Assembly (NCBI GenBank): GCA_013213905.1
Contig: JABSSQ010000148.1
Location: 1-37,901, forward strand
From: Verrucomicrobiales bacterium
GTDB lineage: Bacteria > Verrucomicrobiota > Verrucomicrobiia > Verrucomicrobiales > DEV007
Length of the DNA: 37,901 bases
Reading direction: 5' to 3'
The position numbers and the translations under genes are program-made. Positions 1 to 8,642 of this stretch are shown here, in pieces; position 1 is the stretch's first letter, and each line of letters begins with the position of its first letter. The notes under the pieces were generated by a model that ran no database searches, was not told where the DNA came from, and saw only the letters and a program-made list of their open reading frames with translations.

Positions 1-86
1 GTCAGACACCCGATGATACAAATCAGGATGCTGAGGAAGGGGAAAAGGTTGACCGAAGCGCCTTCGTCCTGTCCGCGTCTAGCCAT
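1..86 (-). CDS. ExbD/TolR-like or related small membrane protein, N-terminus only (cut by window edge)
   Basis: Reverse complement reads MARRGQDEGASVNLFPFLSILICIIGCL, a short cytoplasmic head plus one TM segment; immediately downstream of an ExbB/TolQ-like gene on the same strand. Confidence 0.55.
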   Translation of the reverse strand, partial: MARRGQDEGASVNLFPFLSILICIIGCL

Positions 87-113
87 TCGAGAAGTTGCCT
101 TTTAGGGAAAGCG

Positions 114-1523
114 TCAGCCGCGGCTGAACAAGCCTTTCTTTTTCACCACGACCTGTTTGCCGTTCAGTTCCTTGAGGACGGTGTTAAGATTCTGGATGCC
201 TTCGGAAAGAGGTTTAACCTGAGTCTCAATCACCTGAGTCGAGTCTTTACGCAGGCGCTCGAGGCTGCCGAAAAATTCATCGTCCAGCTTCTTCTCGTAG
301 TTCTCGGCGCGGTCGCCGATGGCTTCGAGCTGCTTCTCCACCGCTGAGGCAACTTTCTCGTACTGCTTGGACTGGTTCTCCAGGCTTTCGGACATTCCTT
401 TTTGGACCCCTTCGAAGCGCGACATGATGTCTTTCTGGTTATTCGCCATCGCTTCTCCCACTGCCTGGAGCAATCCGGCATCAGAACCGAAGTCCTTACT
501 CGGACCGGCGTCTTTGAGACGCTTGAGGAGGTGGTCAATGCAGTATTCGTCGACGTCAGTGACGAGATCGTCTTCCTGGTTCTGCAGGGCAGCTGCCGGG
601 AAGCTGAGAAGGATACTGAAAACAAGCGCAAGTAGCGTGGTGTCGAAAGCCACACCCATTGACTCAAGAACTGTCAGGAGGGGGCCTTTGATTTCGCTCA
701 TATCGCCGCCTTCACCGGCGTTAAAAACCTCACCAAAGCCACCGATCGCGGCACCGATACCAAGAACGGTTCCGATGAAACCCATAATCGGGATCGCCCA
801 GAGGAAGACCTTTACCATGGCGTAGCTGCCTCCAACCTTTGCGGCGTCGATCTCGGATTGAGACGTGATCATCTGGGAAACGTCTTCGGTGTTCTGGCGC
901 ACATAGAAGAATTCGAGCGCCTTGCGGATCCGGTTCACGATGTAGGTGTTTCGCAGCGGAACCGGGAAGTTGATAATGTGCTCGTGAAACTCCTTGAGGT
1001 TCGAGGAATTGATTTCCTCGGAAATGTCAGTCGGCAGGGCCTGGATGAGCATGGCACGGCGCTGCTTCTGGAGGTTGATAACCTTGAGAATGAGAATGCC
1101 GAGACACCAGAACATGAGCAGTGTGGTGACGTACTGAGGCCATCCGCGGTTGGTGAAAAGCTCTTTCATGTAGGCTCCGATACCCATGGTGGCTTCGGGA
1201 TCTGTTGGTGGATCAGGAAGCAGCCACATGACTACGAACCAAAGGAAAGTCGCGCCGACGCCGATTCCACCGCCAATCCAGATGTTCACTGCGGACGGGT
1301 GGGGGCCGTGCGGAGTCGAAGAAATGTCGAGCTCGTCATGATGCATGGGCTCCTCACTGGAGGTATCTTCCATGGCATCGTGATCGCCCTCGGTAGGCGG
1401 CGGCGGGCCGAAATCTTCCGGGATCTGGATACGGGTCGAACAACCCGGGCATTTTACTGTTTTACCTGCCAGGTCGGCTTCGGCCTGGAGCGTGATGCTG
1501 CAAGTAGGGCAAACAAAATTCAT
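114..1523 (-). CDS. MotA/TolQ/ExbB proton channel family protein with N-terminal zinc-ribbon
   Basis: Likely start MNFVCPTCSITLQAEADLAGKTVKCPGC (two CxxC pairs); several TM segments and ExbB-like core (PIMGFIGTVLGIGAAIGGF...LLALVFSILLSFPAA). The ORF track extends to 1907, but the upstream part is implausible. Confidence 0.8.
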   Translation of the reverse strand: MNFVCPTCSITLQAEADLAGKTVKCPGCSTRIQIPEDFGPPPPTEGDHDAMEDTSSEEPMHHDELDISSTPHGPHPSAVNIWIGGGIGVGATFLWFVVMWLLPDPPTDPEATMGIGAYMKELFTNRGWPQYVTTLLMFWCLGILILKVINLQKQRRAMLIQALPTDISEEINSSNLKEFHEHIINFPVPLRNTYIVNRIRKALEFFYVRQNTEDVSQMITSQSEIDAAKVGGSYAMVKVFLWAIPIMGFIGTVLGIGAAIGGFGEVFNAGEGGDMSEIKGPLLTVLESMGVAFDTTLLALVFSILLSFPAAALQNQEDDLVTDVDEYCIDHLLKRLKDAGPSKDFGSDAGLLQAVGEAMANNQKDIMSRFEGVQKGMSESLENQSKQYEKVASAVEKQLEAIGDRAENYEKKLDDEFFGSLERLRKDSTQVIETQVKPLSEGIQNLNTVLKELNGKQVVVKKKGLFSRG

Positions 1524-1659
1524 AGATGTCGATGAATTGGGGGAGGGACGAAACGGGCAGTTCTGAGCCCGAAAATCGCCGTGAACCGACGATGATAGGC
1601 GAGGAAATGAGAAATTTCCGAGAAAAATTTCGAAAAATAAGTGGTGGGAGTGATAGCTT

Positions 1660-3273
1660 TTGAGCGTCCCAAAAGTAAGAACACTCATGAGAGGATCCAT
1701 AACACGGTTTACATGGCAACTGGTACTCATCGCAGTACTGGCTTCCAACATGAGCTGTGCCTTGCGGGTCAAGGTCCGCGAGGACTGGGATGCCTCCAGG
1801 CAGACAGAAATTCCTCTCGACGAAGCGGCCGTGACCTGGCAGCAAATCAGGAAGGGGCAAATGCCCGCTCCGGAGCGGTTGACGGAATACAACACCGCCG
1901 TTCGCAATTCGGTCGTTCAGATCGGGGCGAATTGGGCGGAAGACCGGCCCCTCTCAGTTGTGACTACGGCCCAGGGAAATGTGAAGATTGAGGTGAGGGC
2001 AGATGATGTGCTGTCCCATCAACCTATCGACCAGGTCGTGCCGGCGGAATTCCTGCGTGTGAAACGGGGATTTGATTCTGATGTGTTTGTTGACGGGGTA
2101 GGGGCTCCACTGATCGTGCGCCAACCCAGAACCGACCAAAACCGAATGATCCCGGAATCAGGGCTCTGGTTTCCGGTAACGGCGGTATTGAATCTGGATA
2201 AACCGTCGCGACCTGTCCTCGAACTGATCGATCCAACCCGGCAACGGGTCCTTCCCTACGGAAATCCCCGCTTGGCCTTATCGGCGGACTACACGGCATC
2301 GTTTGCACGAGACTTCTATGACCGCCAGCGACTCATTCCTGATCTGGGCGCACTCTTTAAGTTCGAAAAATACGCTGACCGGATGGGACTCCATCGGGTG
2401 TCGTCATTTGATCCTGACAAACAGGTCTGCATTCTCATCCATGGAATTTACTCAAGTCCTTCAACCTGGGAGATCACGATCAACGAATTTTACAAGGACC
2501 CGGAACTGAGAGAGAAATACGAGTTCTGGACCTTTGGCTATCCGACCGGTGCCTTGATTCCCTACCTCTCTGCTGAGCTGCGGGATGACATTCGCAAGTT
2601 GAGGGCTTTTCGTGCGAGTGAGGGAGCGAGAGACAACTCGATGATTATCGTGGGGCACAGCATGGGAGGATTGCTAGCGAAATCGATGACCCAAAGTGGC
2701 GGTGACTCTGACTGGAATAAACTGTTCAAGGTTCCGATCGAAGATCTCAGGGTTTCCCCGGAGTACCGCGAGACCCTTCGGAGAATGATCTACTATGAGC
2801 CCATGCCGGGAATTGAGAAAGTGATCTTCTGTTCAACTCCACACCGGGGCAGTCGCATCGCCGCGAAACCCGGAGGCCAACTGGCGGCTACCCTGGTCCA
2901 GGTGCCGGTCAATCTCGCCCAGGCAGGATCAGAGATCCTGAATGATGCCGAACGTTCACTGACTCCGCTCGGGTGGCAGATTGCCAAAGGGAACGTCACC
3001 TCGATTAACCAGCTGCAACCGGGCTCCCCACTGACAGAAGGTTATCTGAACAAGCCGCTCAATCCCTCGGTGAGATATTTCTCCGTCATCGGAAGTAAGT
3101 TTTCTCCTGATAAAGAAGTCCCCCTGGAGAAGGTCACTGACGGAGTTGTTGATTATTCGAGTGCTCACATCGAAGGCGTTGAAGAGGAAGTCCTCGTTTA
3201 TGGTGTTCCTCATGGCATGCACCGGGAACCGGAAGGAATCATGGAGCTTGTTCGTCTCATGAAACTCCCGTGA
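1660..3273 (+). CDS. alpha/beta hydrolase (lipase-like), probable lipoprotein
   Basis: ILIHGIYSSPSTWE oxyanion region and GHSMGG nucleophile elbow; N-terminal hydrophobic segment followed by a Cys (LIAVLASNMSC). Start may be 1687. Confidence 0.8.
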   Translation: MSVPKVRTLMRGSITRFTWQLVLIAVLASNMSCALRVKVREDWDASRQTEIPLDEAAVTWQQIRKGQMPAPERLTEYNTAVRNSVVQIGANWAEDRPLSVVTTAQGNVKIEVRADDVLSHQPIDQVVPAEFLRVKRGFDSDVFVDGVGAPLIVRQPRTDQNRMIPESGLWFPVTAVLNLDKPSRPVLELIDPTRQRVLPYGNPRLALSADYTASFARDFYDRQRLIPDLGALFKFEKYADRMGLHRVSSFDPDKQVCILIHGIYSSPSTWEITINEFYKDPELREKYEFWTFGYPTGALIPYLSAELRDDIRKLRAFRASEGARDNSMIIVGHSMGGLLAKSMTQSGGDSDWNKLFKVPIEDLRVSPEYRETLRRMIYYEPMPGIEKVIFCSTPHRGSRIAAKPGGQLAATLVQVPVNLAQAGSEILNDAERSLTPLGWQIAKGNVTSINQLQPGSPLTEGYLNKPLNPSVRYFSVIGSKFSPDKEVPLEKVTDGVVDYSSAHIEGVEEEVLVYGVPHGMHREPEGIMELVRLMKLP

Positions 3274-3334
3274 GATTATTTCTACGGCGCAATTATGCGG
3301 TTTCGAATCTGCGGGAACCCGCTAGCATTCGGTA

Positions 3335-4342
3335 ATGAAACTGATTTCGACTCTCTTCAGTGCCGTCGTCCTCACCGGGCTTGTCCTCGTGCTGGGCGGT
3401 AACTCCGAGGCCAATACTAAGGGGAAGATCGCTGTCCTTCTCGTTGATGGGCAGAATAACCACGCCTGGGTGGACACCAGCCCTGTGCTCAAGAAAATAC
3501 TCGAAGACACGGGCAAGTTTGAAGTGACGGTCAGCACCAGCCCGGCGGGCCTTCCTCGTGCGCCTCGCCCGCCTAAGGAAAAGACACCCGAGGCCAAGGC
3601 TAAGTTTGCTGAGGCAATGAAGGCCTGGGAAACCACGGTAGCTGAGATCAAGAAGACCAGCGCGGCTGAGTGGGAGAAGTGGAATCCTGACTTTGCTTCC
3701 TATGACGTTATTGTTTCGAACTACAACGGTCAGCTCTGGCCCGAAAAAGTTCAGCAGTCCTTCGAATCCTACGTCAAAGGCGGTGGCGGATTCGTCTCCG
3801 TGCACGCAGCCAATAATTCTTTTCCGGAATGGAAAGCCTACAATGAAATGATTGCGGTTGGCGGCTGGGGCGGTCGCAGTGAGCTTTCCGGGCCTTACCT
3901 GCGACTTCGCGACGGCGCATGGACCAAGGACATGACTCCCGGTAAAGGAGGCGCACACGGCAAGAAGCACGAGTTCGTGATCGAAACCCAAATGGCCGAT
4001 CACCCGATCACTGCCGGACTTCCCCGCAAATGGATGCACGCTACCGATGAGCTCTACGACCGACTGCGCGGGCCGGCAAAGAACGTGACGGTCCTCGCCT
4101 CCGCATTCGCCGACGAGGTCACCGGTGGCTCCGGAGAGAGCGAACCTATTCTCATGGTGATCGATTACGGGGATGGACGTGTGTTCCACACCACTCTGGG
4201 GCATGACACCACTTCCATGTCCGGAGTTGGTTTTGCTGAGTCACTCAAGCGTGGTACCGAATGGGCGGCTACCGGTCAGGTGACTTTCGAAGCCGTTTCC
4301 GCTGACGATCTTCCGGCTGACAAAGTGGCAATTCGCCAGTAA
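3335..4342 (+). CDS. ThuA domain-containing protein, secreted
   Basis: N-terminal signal peptide; IAVLLVDGQNNHAW, GGGFVSVHAANNSFPEW and GDGRVFHTTLGHD motifs typical of ThuA-like proteins. Confidence 0.8.
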   Translation: MKLISTLFSAVVLTGLVLVLGGNSEANTKGKIAVLLVDGQNNHAWVDTSPVLKKILEDTGKFEVTVSTSPAGLPRAPRPPKEKTPEAKAKFAEAMKAWETTVAEIKKTSAAEWEKWNPDFASYDVIVSNYNGQLWPEKVQQSFESYVKGGGGFVSVHAANNSFPEWKAYNEMIAVGGWGGRSELSGPYLRLRDGAWTKDMTPGKGGAHGKKHEFVIETQMADHPITAGLPRKWMHATDELYDRLRGPAKNVTVLASAFADEVTGGSGESEPILMVIDYGDGRVFHTTLGHDTTSMSGVGFAESLKRGTEWAATGQVTFEAVSADDLPADKVAIRQ

Positions 4343-4437
4343 GCGGTGCGCCTGAAAAGGAAACAGGGTTAGGTGCTGGGCCAAACCCTGTCTAAAGTTT
4401 TGGCGGGACTGGAGAAGTCCTGCGGTTTAGGCCCGTT

Positions 4438-4878
4438 TTAGGCCATCACGGGATCAGGATCGCCCGGTGTGGCATCACCGGGATCGGTGGACTCACCCTC
4501 GGCTTTGCGGCGTTCGGCTCTGTCTTTGCGATCACGGATGATTGTCTCTGCCGCTTTGCGGCCGGCGTCAGTGCCTTCCTTAAATCCGTCACAAAGAGTG
4601 TCCGGCGTCAGCTCCTTGAGGAGGGCAGCCCCGAAAGCTGAAGCATAGGCCACGGCGTAAGCCACGTCGTGAACGCCCTGGGTAAGATCTTCCTTGGCCT
4701 TGGGGATTGCTTTGTCGAAAGCTTTGCGGGCGTCTTCGCTGCCGGTCTTGAAGGCATCCTGGACCGACTTGCCGAAGTCTTCGAAGGGACGGCTGGAATC
4801 TTCTGAGGCGTTCTTAGCCTCCGGATTTTCATCAGAAGGCTCGTTGATGGGAGGGGGAGTTTGGGAATCGTCGTTCAT
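4438..4878 (-). CDS. hypothetical protein, 146 aa, hydrophilic with amphipathic middle
   Basis: ORF with plausible ATG start (MNDDSQTPPPINEPSDENPE) and no overlap with neighbours. Confidence 0.6.
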   Translation of the reverse strand: MNDDSQTPPPINEPSDENPEAKNASEDSSRPFEDFGKSVQDAFKTGSEDARKAFDKAIPKAKEDLTQGVHDVAYAVAYASAFGAALLKELTPDTLCDGFKEGTDAGRKAAETIIRDRKDRAERRKAEGESTDPGDATPGDPDPVMA

Positions 4879-4962
4879 GGGAGTGGTGATGTTTTAGCGG
4901 TGACAGTTTTTACCGGTTTTCCGGCAATGACGATTACAAAGCCCACATTGGATTGTAACCCT

Positions 4963-5793
4963 TCACTCGGTGCCTGGTGAGGGAGGCGGCGCTGGGGAGG
5001 ACTTTCCGGTGACGGCTTCGACCAGGGTGCTCTTAAAGTTATCCCAGTGGGGAGAAACAGATTTGAACGCGCCGAACTCGGAGGCCAACCAGAGTGCTGC
5101 CACAGCCAGGATGCCGATCCAGAGCTTCTTCTTGCCGGACTTCTTGAGCGAATCGATCTGAGATTCCAATTCGGAAAGGCGGACCTCGTTGTTTGCCGCG
5201 ATCACCTCCATTTGTGCGATGCGTTGATCCGCATGACTCTCGGCAGAGGGTTCGGGAAGATTGTCAAAGAATCGGGGCTCCTCCTCATCGGGGTTGTCCT
5301 GTTTCGTTTTTGCCTTCTCCAGTTCGTCGTGAGCGGCAAGCATGAGGGGCTCCAGCATCTCAAACTCCACCGGTTTACTGAGAAATTTATTGGTCAACAG
5401 GGTCGGCGAACGAAAGTTGTAGAATTCCTCTTCCAATTCATCGGAAGGATACCCTGTCACCATCATGACACTGATTGGTCGGGGGCAACGGCTGCGGAGT
5501 TCTCGCAGAACTTCAATCCCGTCCATTCCCGGCATTTGATAGTCCAGCGTGACGAGTTCAATGGAATCGTCAGCTTCAATAAGGTCGAGGGCGTCCCTGC
5601 CGTTAGCGGCAGTGTAGACTTTTTCGAAGCCCACGTATTCCCGGAGAAAGGTCTTCAAACCGAGCTGAAACGCGGGGTCTTCGTCGACGATTAGGATTCC
5701 GGTAAGGGTGGGGGTAGAGGGTGCCTGGTTGGAAGCTGACGTGGCGTCATCTGCATCCAGAATCTGCCCTTGGGAAGGGAGGCCAATGCTCAT
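4963..5793 (-). CDS. response regulator receiver domain with coiled coil and C-terminal TM segment
   Basis: GILIVDEDPAF..., LVTLDYQMPGMDG, MMVTGYPS, LSKPVEF receiver motifs; hydrophobic segment KLWIGILAVAALWLASEFGAF near the C-terminus. Confidence 0.85.
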   Translation of the reverse strand: MSIGLPSQGQILDADDATSASNQAPSTPTLTGILIVDEDPAFQLGLKTFLREYVGFEKVYTAANGRDALDLIEADDSIELVTLDYQMPGMDGIEVLRELRSRCPRPISVMMVTGYPSDELEEEFYNFRSPTLLTNKFLSKPVEFEMLEPLMLAAHDELEKAKTKQDNPDEEEPRFFDNLPEPSAESHADQRIAQMEVIAANNEVRLSELESQIDSLKKSGKKKLWIGILAVAALWLASEFGAFKSVSPHWDNFKSTLVEAVTGKSSPAPPPSPGTE

Positions 5794-5917
5794 GTGGAGT
5801 AGAGTGATGTCTTATTAGTGTCGTTAGAGTAGGCATGGAAGTCCAGTCCTGAATCCGCGAAGGTGCGGGATCCTTTGCCTTGCGGGGAATGGGGCTTTGC
5901 GCTTCCGTTTGGGTCTG

Positions 5918-7120
5918 ATGCGTCTGAAGCACAATATTGATCTCGGCTACTGCACCAATATCCATCGCGGGGAAACCTGGGAGGAGACTTTTGATGGTCT
6001 GCAGCGCTATACGGATGAGGTCAGAAAGCGCGTCAGTCCGGATCAACCCTACGGAATAGGCCTGCGCCTTGGGCACGATGCCTGCCGCGAACTGGCTTCA
6101 GATGCAGCGGCAAAAGACGGTTTCCGCAGGTGGCTCGACGATCGGAATGCCTACGTCTTTACGATTAACGGGTTCCCCTACGGCAAGTTTCACGGAAGCC
6201 GGGTTAAGGAGCAGGTATATGCGCCTGACTGGACGACCACTGAACGCCTCGATTACACGAAGCAGTTGTTCGACTTGATGGTGGAGTTGTCTCCCGGGGG
6301 ACAGTCGATCAGTGTCAGCACCGTCCCGGGCTCCTTTAAAGGTTTCATCAAACCGGAAACACGGCAGGAACAACTCGAGGCAATGTATCGCAACCTGACA
6401 GCATGTGCGGATCACATTGAGTCGCTGAGGGAGAAGACAGGGCGGGATATTCATCTCGGGCTCGAACCGGAGCCTCTTTGCCTGTTCGAGACAAGTGAGG
6501 AGACAATTGAGTTTTTCGATGGCTATCTGTCAGGGCGTGAAGGCGATGAGCGTTCACGAATCCTTTCCAATATCGGGGTGAACTATGACACCTGCCACCT
6601 CGCCATTGAATATGAGGATCCCGGGTCATCAGTTGAAGGCCTCCTCGATGCCGGCATCAGGATCAGTAAGATTCACCTCAGTTCGGCATTGAAGCTGACA
6701 CCCAACCCGGAGTCCGTGAAGCGCCTCGAAGCATTCCAGGATGAAGTGTATCTCCACCAGGTCGTGGTTCGGTCAGGAGATTCGGTGACGCATCGATTTG
6801 TGGATCTGCCGGATGCTTTCTCTTGGTTTGAGGAAAATTCTGCCAATGCCGGTGACGAATGGCGGGTTCATTTCCATGTGCCTCTGCACGCACGGGCGGT
6901 CGAGTATTTTGACGATACCCGTGATCAAATTTCCGGGGTGTTCCAATTGCTGAAGGATGCTTCCTCCACGGACGGAGAGTTGTTTTGCCAGCACTTCGAA
7001 ATGGAAACCTACACCTGGGAAGTGCTACCCGAGGAGATTCGTTCCCGGGATGTGGTGGACCAACTCGAGGCAGAATACGGCTGGACTCTCAGCGAATTCC
7101 GTCGCTACGGTTTGGCCTGA
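5918..7120 (+). CDS. eboE: EboE-like metabolite traffic protein (TIM-barrel/xylose-isomerase-like)
   Basis: MRLKHNIDLGYCTNIHRGETWEETFDGL...GIGLRLGHDACRELA...FTINGFPYGKFHGSRVKEQVYAPDW matches the EboE family pattern. The ORF track starts at 5897; an internal Met at 5918 fits better. Confidence 0.75.
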   Translation: MRLKHNIDLGYCTNIHRGETWEETFDGLQRYTDEVRKRVSPDQPYGIGLRLGHDACRELASDAAAKDGFRRWLDDRNAYVFTINGFPYGKFHGSRVKEQVYAPDWTTTERLDYTKQLFDLMVELSPGGQSISVSTVPGSFKGFIKPETRQEQLEAMYRNLTACADHIESLREKTGRDIHLGLEPEPLCLFETSEETIEFFDGYLSGREGDERSRILSNIGVNYDTCHLAIEYEDPGSSVEGLLDAGIRISKIHLSSALKLTPNPESVKRLEAFQDEVYLHQVVVRSGDSVTHRFVDLPDAFSWFEENSANAGDEWRVHFHVPLHARAVEYFDDTRDQISGVFQLLKDASSTDGELFCQHFEMETYTWEVLPEEIRSRDVVDQLEAEYGWTLSEFRRYGLA

Positions 7121-7138
7121 TAGACGTTTCGCCAGGAC

Positions 7139-7762
7139 CTACCACGGGTTTTCGGTGGGACCGTCTTCGCCGGGGCGATCGGGAAAAGAGAAATCGGGAG
7201 CAGATCCGTTGGCGCCGAAGCCTTCGTCGGCGCGCGGGCCGGGAGTGGCAAATGATCCGGCGTCACGCTCAGGAAGATCGAGAATCGGCTCCGACTTGTC
7301 GGCCGCTTCAGGCATGGAGCTGAAGTCTGGCAACTCTGCCGGGGGAGGAGCCGTTTCGATCTGGCGGGGATCGCTGTCGGAAAGGTCCGTGGGGGTGCTG
7401 GCGAGCTGCGCCTCGATGGTGTTCATGAGCTCGGTCAGCTGAACCGGCTTGGAAAGGATTTCGCTTTTGATTCCTCCTGTATCGGCGAGAGCTTGAGCTT
7501 CCCGTGCGATAGCTGTCAACAGGACCACGGGAATGTAGCGAAGTGAGAGATCGGAACGAAGGTCGGCGAGGACGCGTCCGCCGTCACGTTCAGGCATCAT
7601 CACGTCGAGAAGGATGAGATCCGGAAGGTGGTGACGGGCAGAGTTGATCGCAAGCAGGGGATTGTTCTCCACTACCGGCTCGTAGCCGAATTTGCTGAGG
7701 GTTTTTGCCAATAGTGTTGTCAGGGCAACGTTGTCGTCGATGATCTGGATCGTTGTCTTCAT
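7139..7762 (-). CDS. response regulator, receiver domain protein
   Basis: IQIIDDNVAL..., LILLDVMMPERDGG, VVLLTA, LSKPVQL receiver motifs; long acidic/Pro-rich tail. Confidence 0.85.
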   Translation of the reverse strand: MKTTIQIIDDNVALTTLLAKTLSKFGYEPVVENNPLLAINSARHHLPDLILLDVMMPERDGGRVLADLRSDLSLRYIPVVLLTAIAREAQALADTGGIKSEILSKPVQLTELMNTIEAQLASTPTDLSDSDPRQIETAPPPAELPDFSSMPEAADKSEPILDLPERDAGSFATPGPRADEGFGANGSAPDFSFPDRPGEDGPTENPW

Positions 7763-7888
7763 TCAGAGTTCGAATCTCAAATATACATGAATATTATGGT
7801 TTTTACAAAAATTACCATAAAAATTTTAAGAATATTGAAAGGAAAGTCTTGAAACCGCCGGCCCGCGGGGGATTTGGGCAAAAGAAAA

Positions 7889-7923
7889 CCCGCTCCGGAA
7901 TGGCTACTGCCGTCCGGAGCGGG
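7889..7923 (-). terminator. intrinsic terminator of the cupredoxin gene
   Basis: Perfect 11-bp stem cccgctccgga / tccggagcggg followed on the minus strand by a T-rich tract. Confidence 0.8.
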
Positions 7924-7947
7924 TCTTAAAAAGTTCAGTGAAACGGA

Positions 7948-8409
7948 TTATTCCGCGACTTTCATCACACCGTTCATGATGGCCCAGTGGCCGGGGTAGG
8001 TGCAGATGTAGGGGTAGTCACCCGGCTCGGTAGGAGCGGTGAACTCAAGCACATCTTCAGCATCGGGCTGAACGAGTTTCGAAGCGAAGAGCACATCATC
8101 GGAATCCGGGACCGCGTGCTTGGTGGTGAGGAATTCAGGATCGGAGAGGCCTGCATTTGAAGCCATGCCCACGGCATCCTTGGTGCCGGGCTTGCAGATC
8201 AATATATTGTGAGGCTGGCGGGTAACGCTATCGCCGGGGTTGATCAGGGTGATTTTGACCTTCTGACCGGGCTTTACGGTGAATTCCTTCACATCGTAGA
8301 GGAATTGAACCTTGTCGGCGGTGATCGTAATTTCGAAGTCCTCAGCCACTGCGGTCAGGGAGGAGGAGAGGATGGCCACGGCAGCCAGGGCGAGCAGAGT
8401 CTTTTTCAT
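7948..8409 (-). CDS. azurin/plastocyanin-like cupredoxin, secreted
   Basis: Signal peptide; type 1 Cu ligand pattern PHN...YICTYPGHWAIMNGVM. Confidence 0.85.
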   Translation of the reverse strand: MKKTLLALAAVAILSSSLTAVAEDFEITITADKVQFLYDVKEFTVKPGQKVKITLINPGDSVTRQPHNILICKPGTKDAVGMASNAGLSDPEFLTTKHAVPDSDDVLFASKLVQPDAEDVLEFTAPTEPGDYPYICTYPGHWAIMNGVMKVAE

Positions 8410-8642
8410 AAGGATGTAGATGCTTTGGTATCAAAGGTAGCAGGCCTTTCGCGGCCCGCCGTCCCAAGAGCGGGACAATTTATGATACGAACGCCGGCAT
8501 GCAATGATCATCTATTGCTGAAATCCGCCTATGAGAAATTCTAAAAATTTTTAAAAAATGATTTGGAAAAAATTCAATAAACGGTAATTTTATGGTAATT
8601 CGACTATTTACCGTTAATTTAATCCAATTTTATAAGTTTGAG

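Noticed and set aside
1611-1631. gaaattt/aaatttc inverted repeat between the divergent exbB-like and lipase genes
   Set aside because: Short, AT-only arms in an AT-rich stretch; too likely by chance to report as a regulatory site.
3293-4204. 303-aa minus-strand ORF
   Set aside because: Antisense to the thuA-like gene; no recognisable domain.
7766-7778. gagttcgaatctc, a tRNA T-arm-like sequence
   Set aside because: No anticodon arm, acceptor stem or D-arm could be placed around it; it is in the 5' region of a receiver gene.
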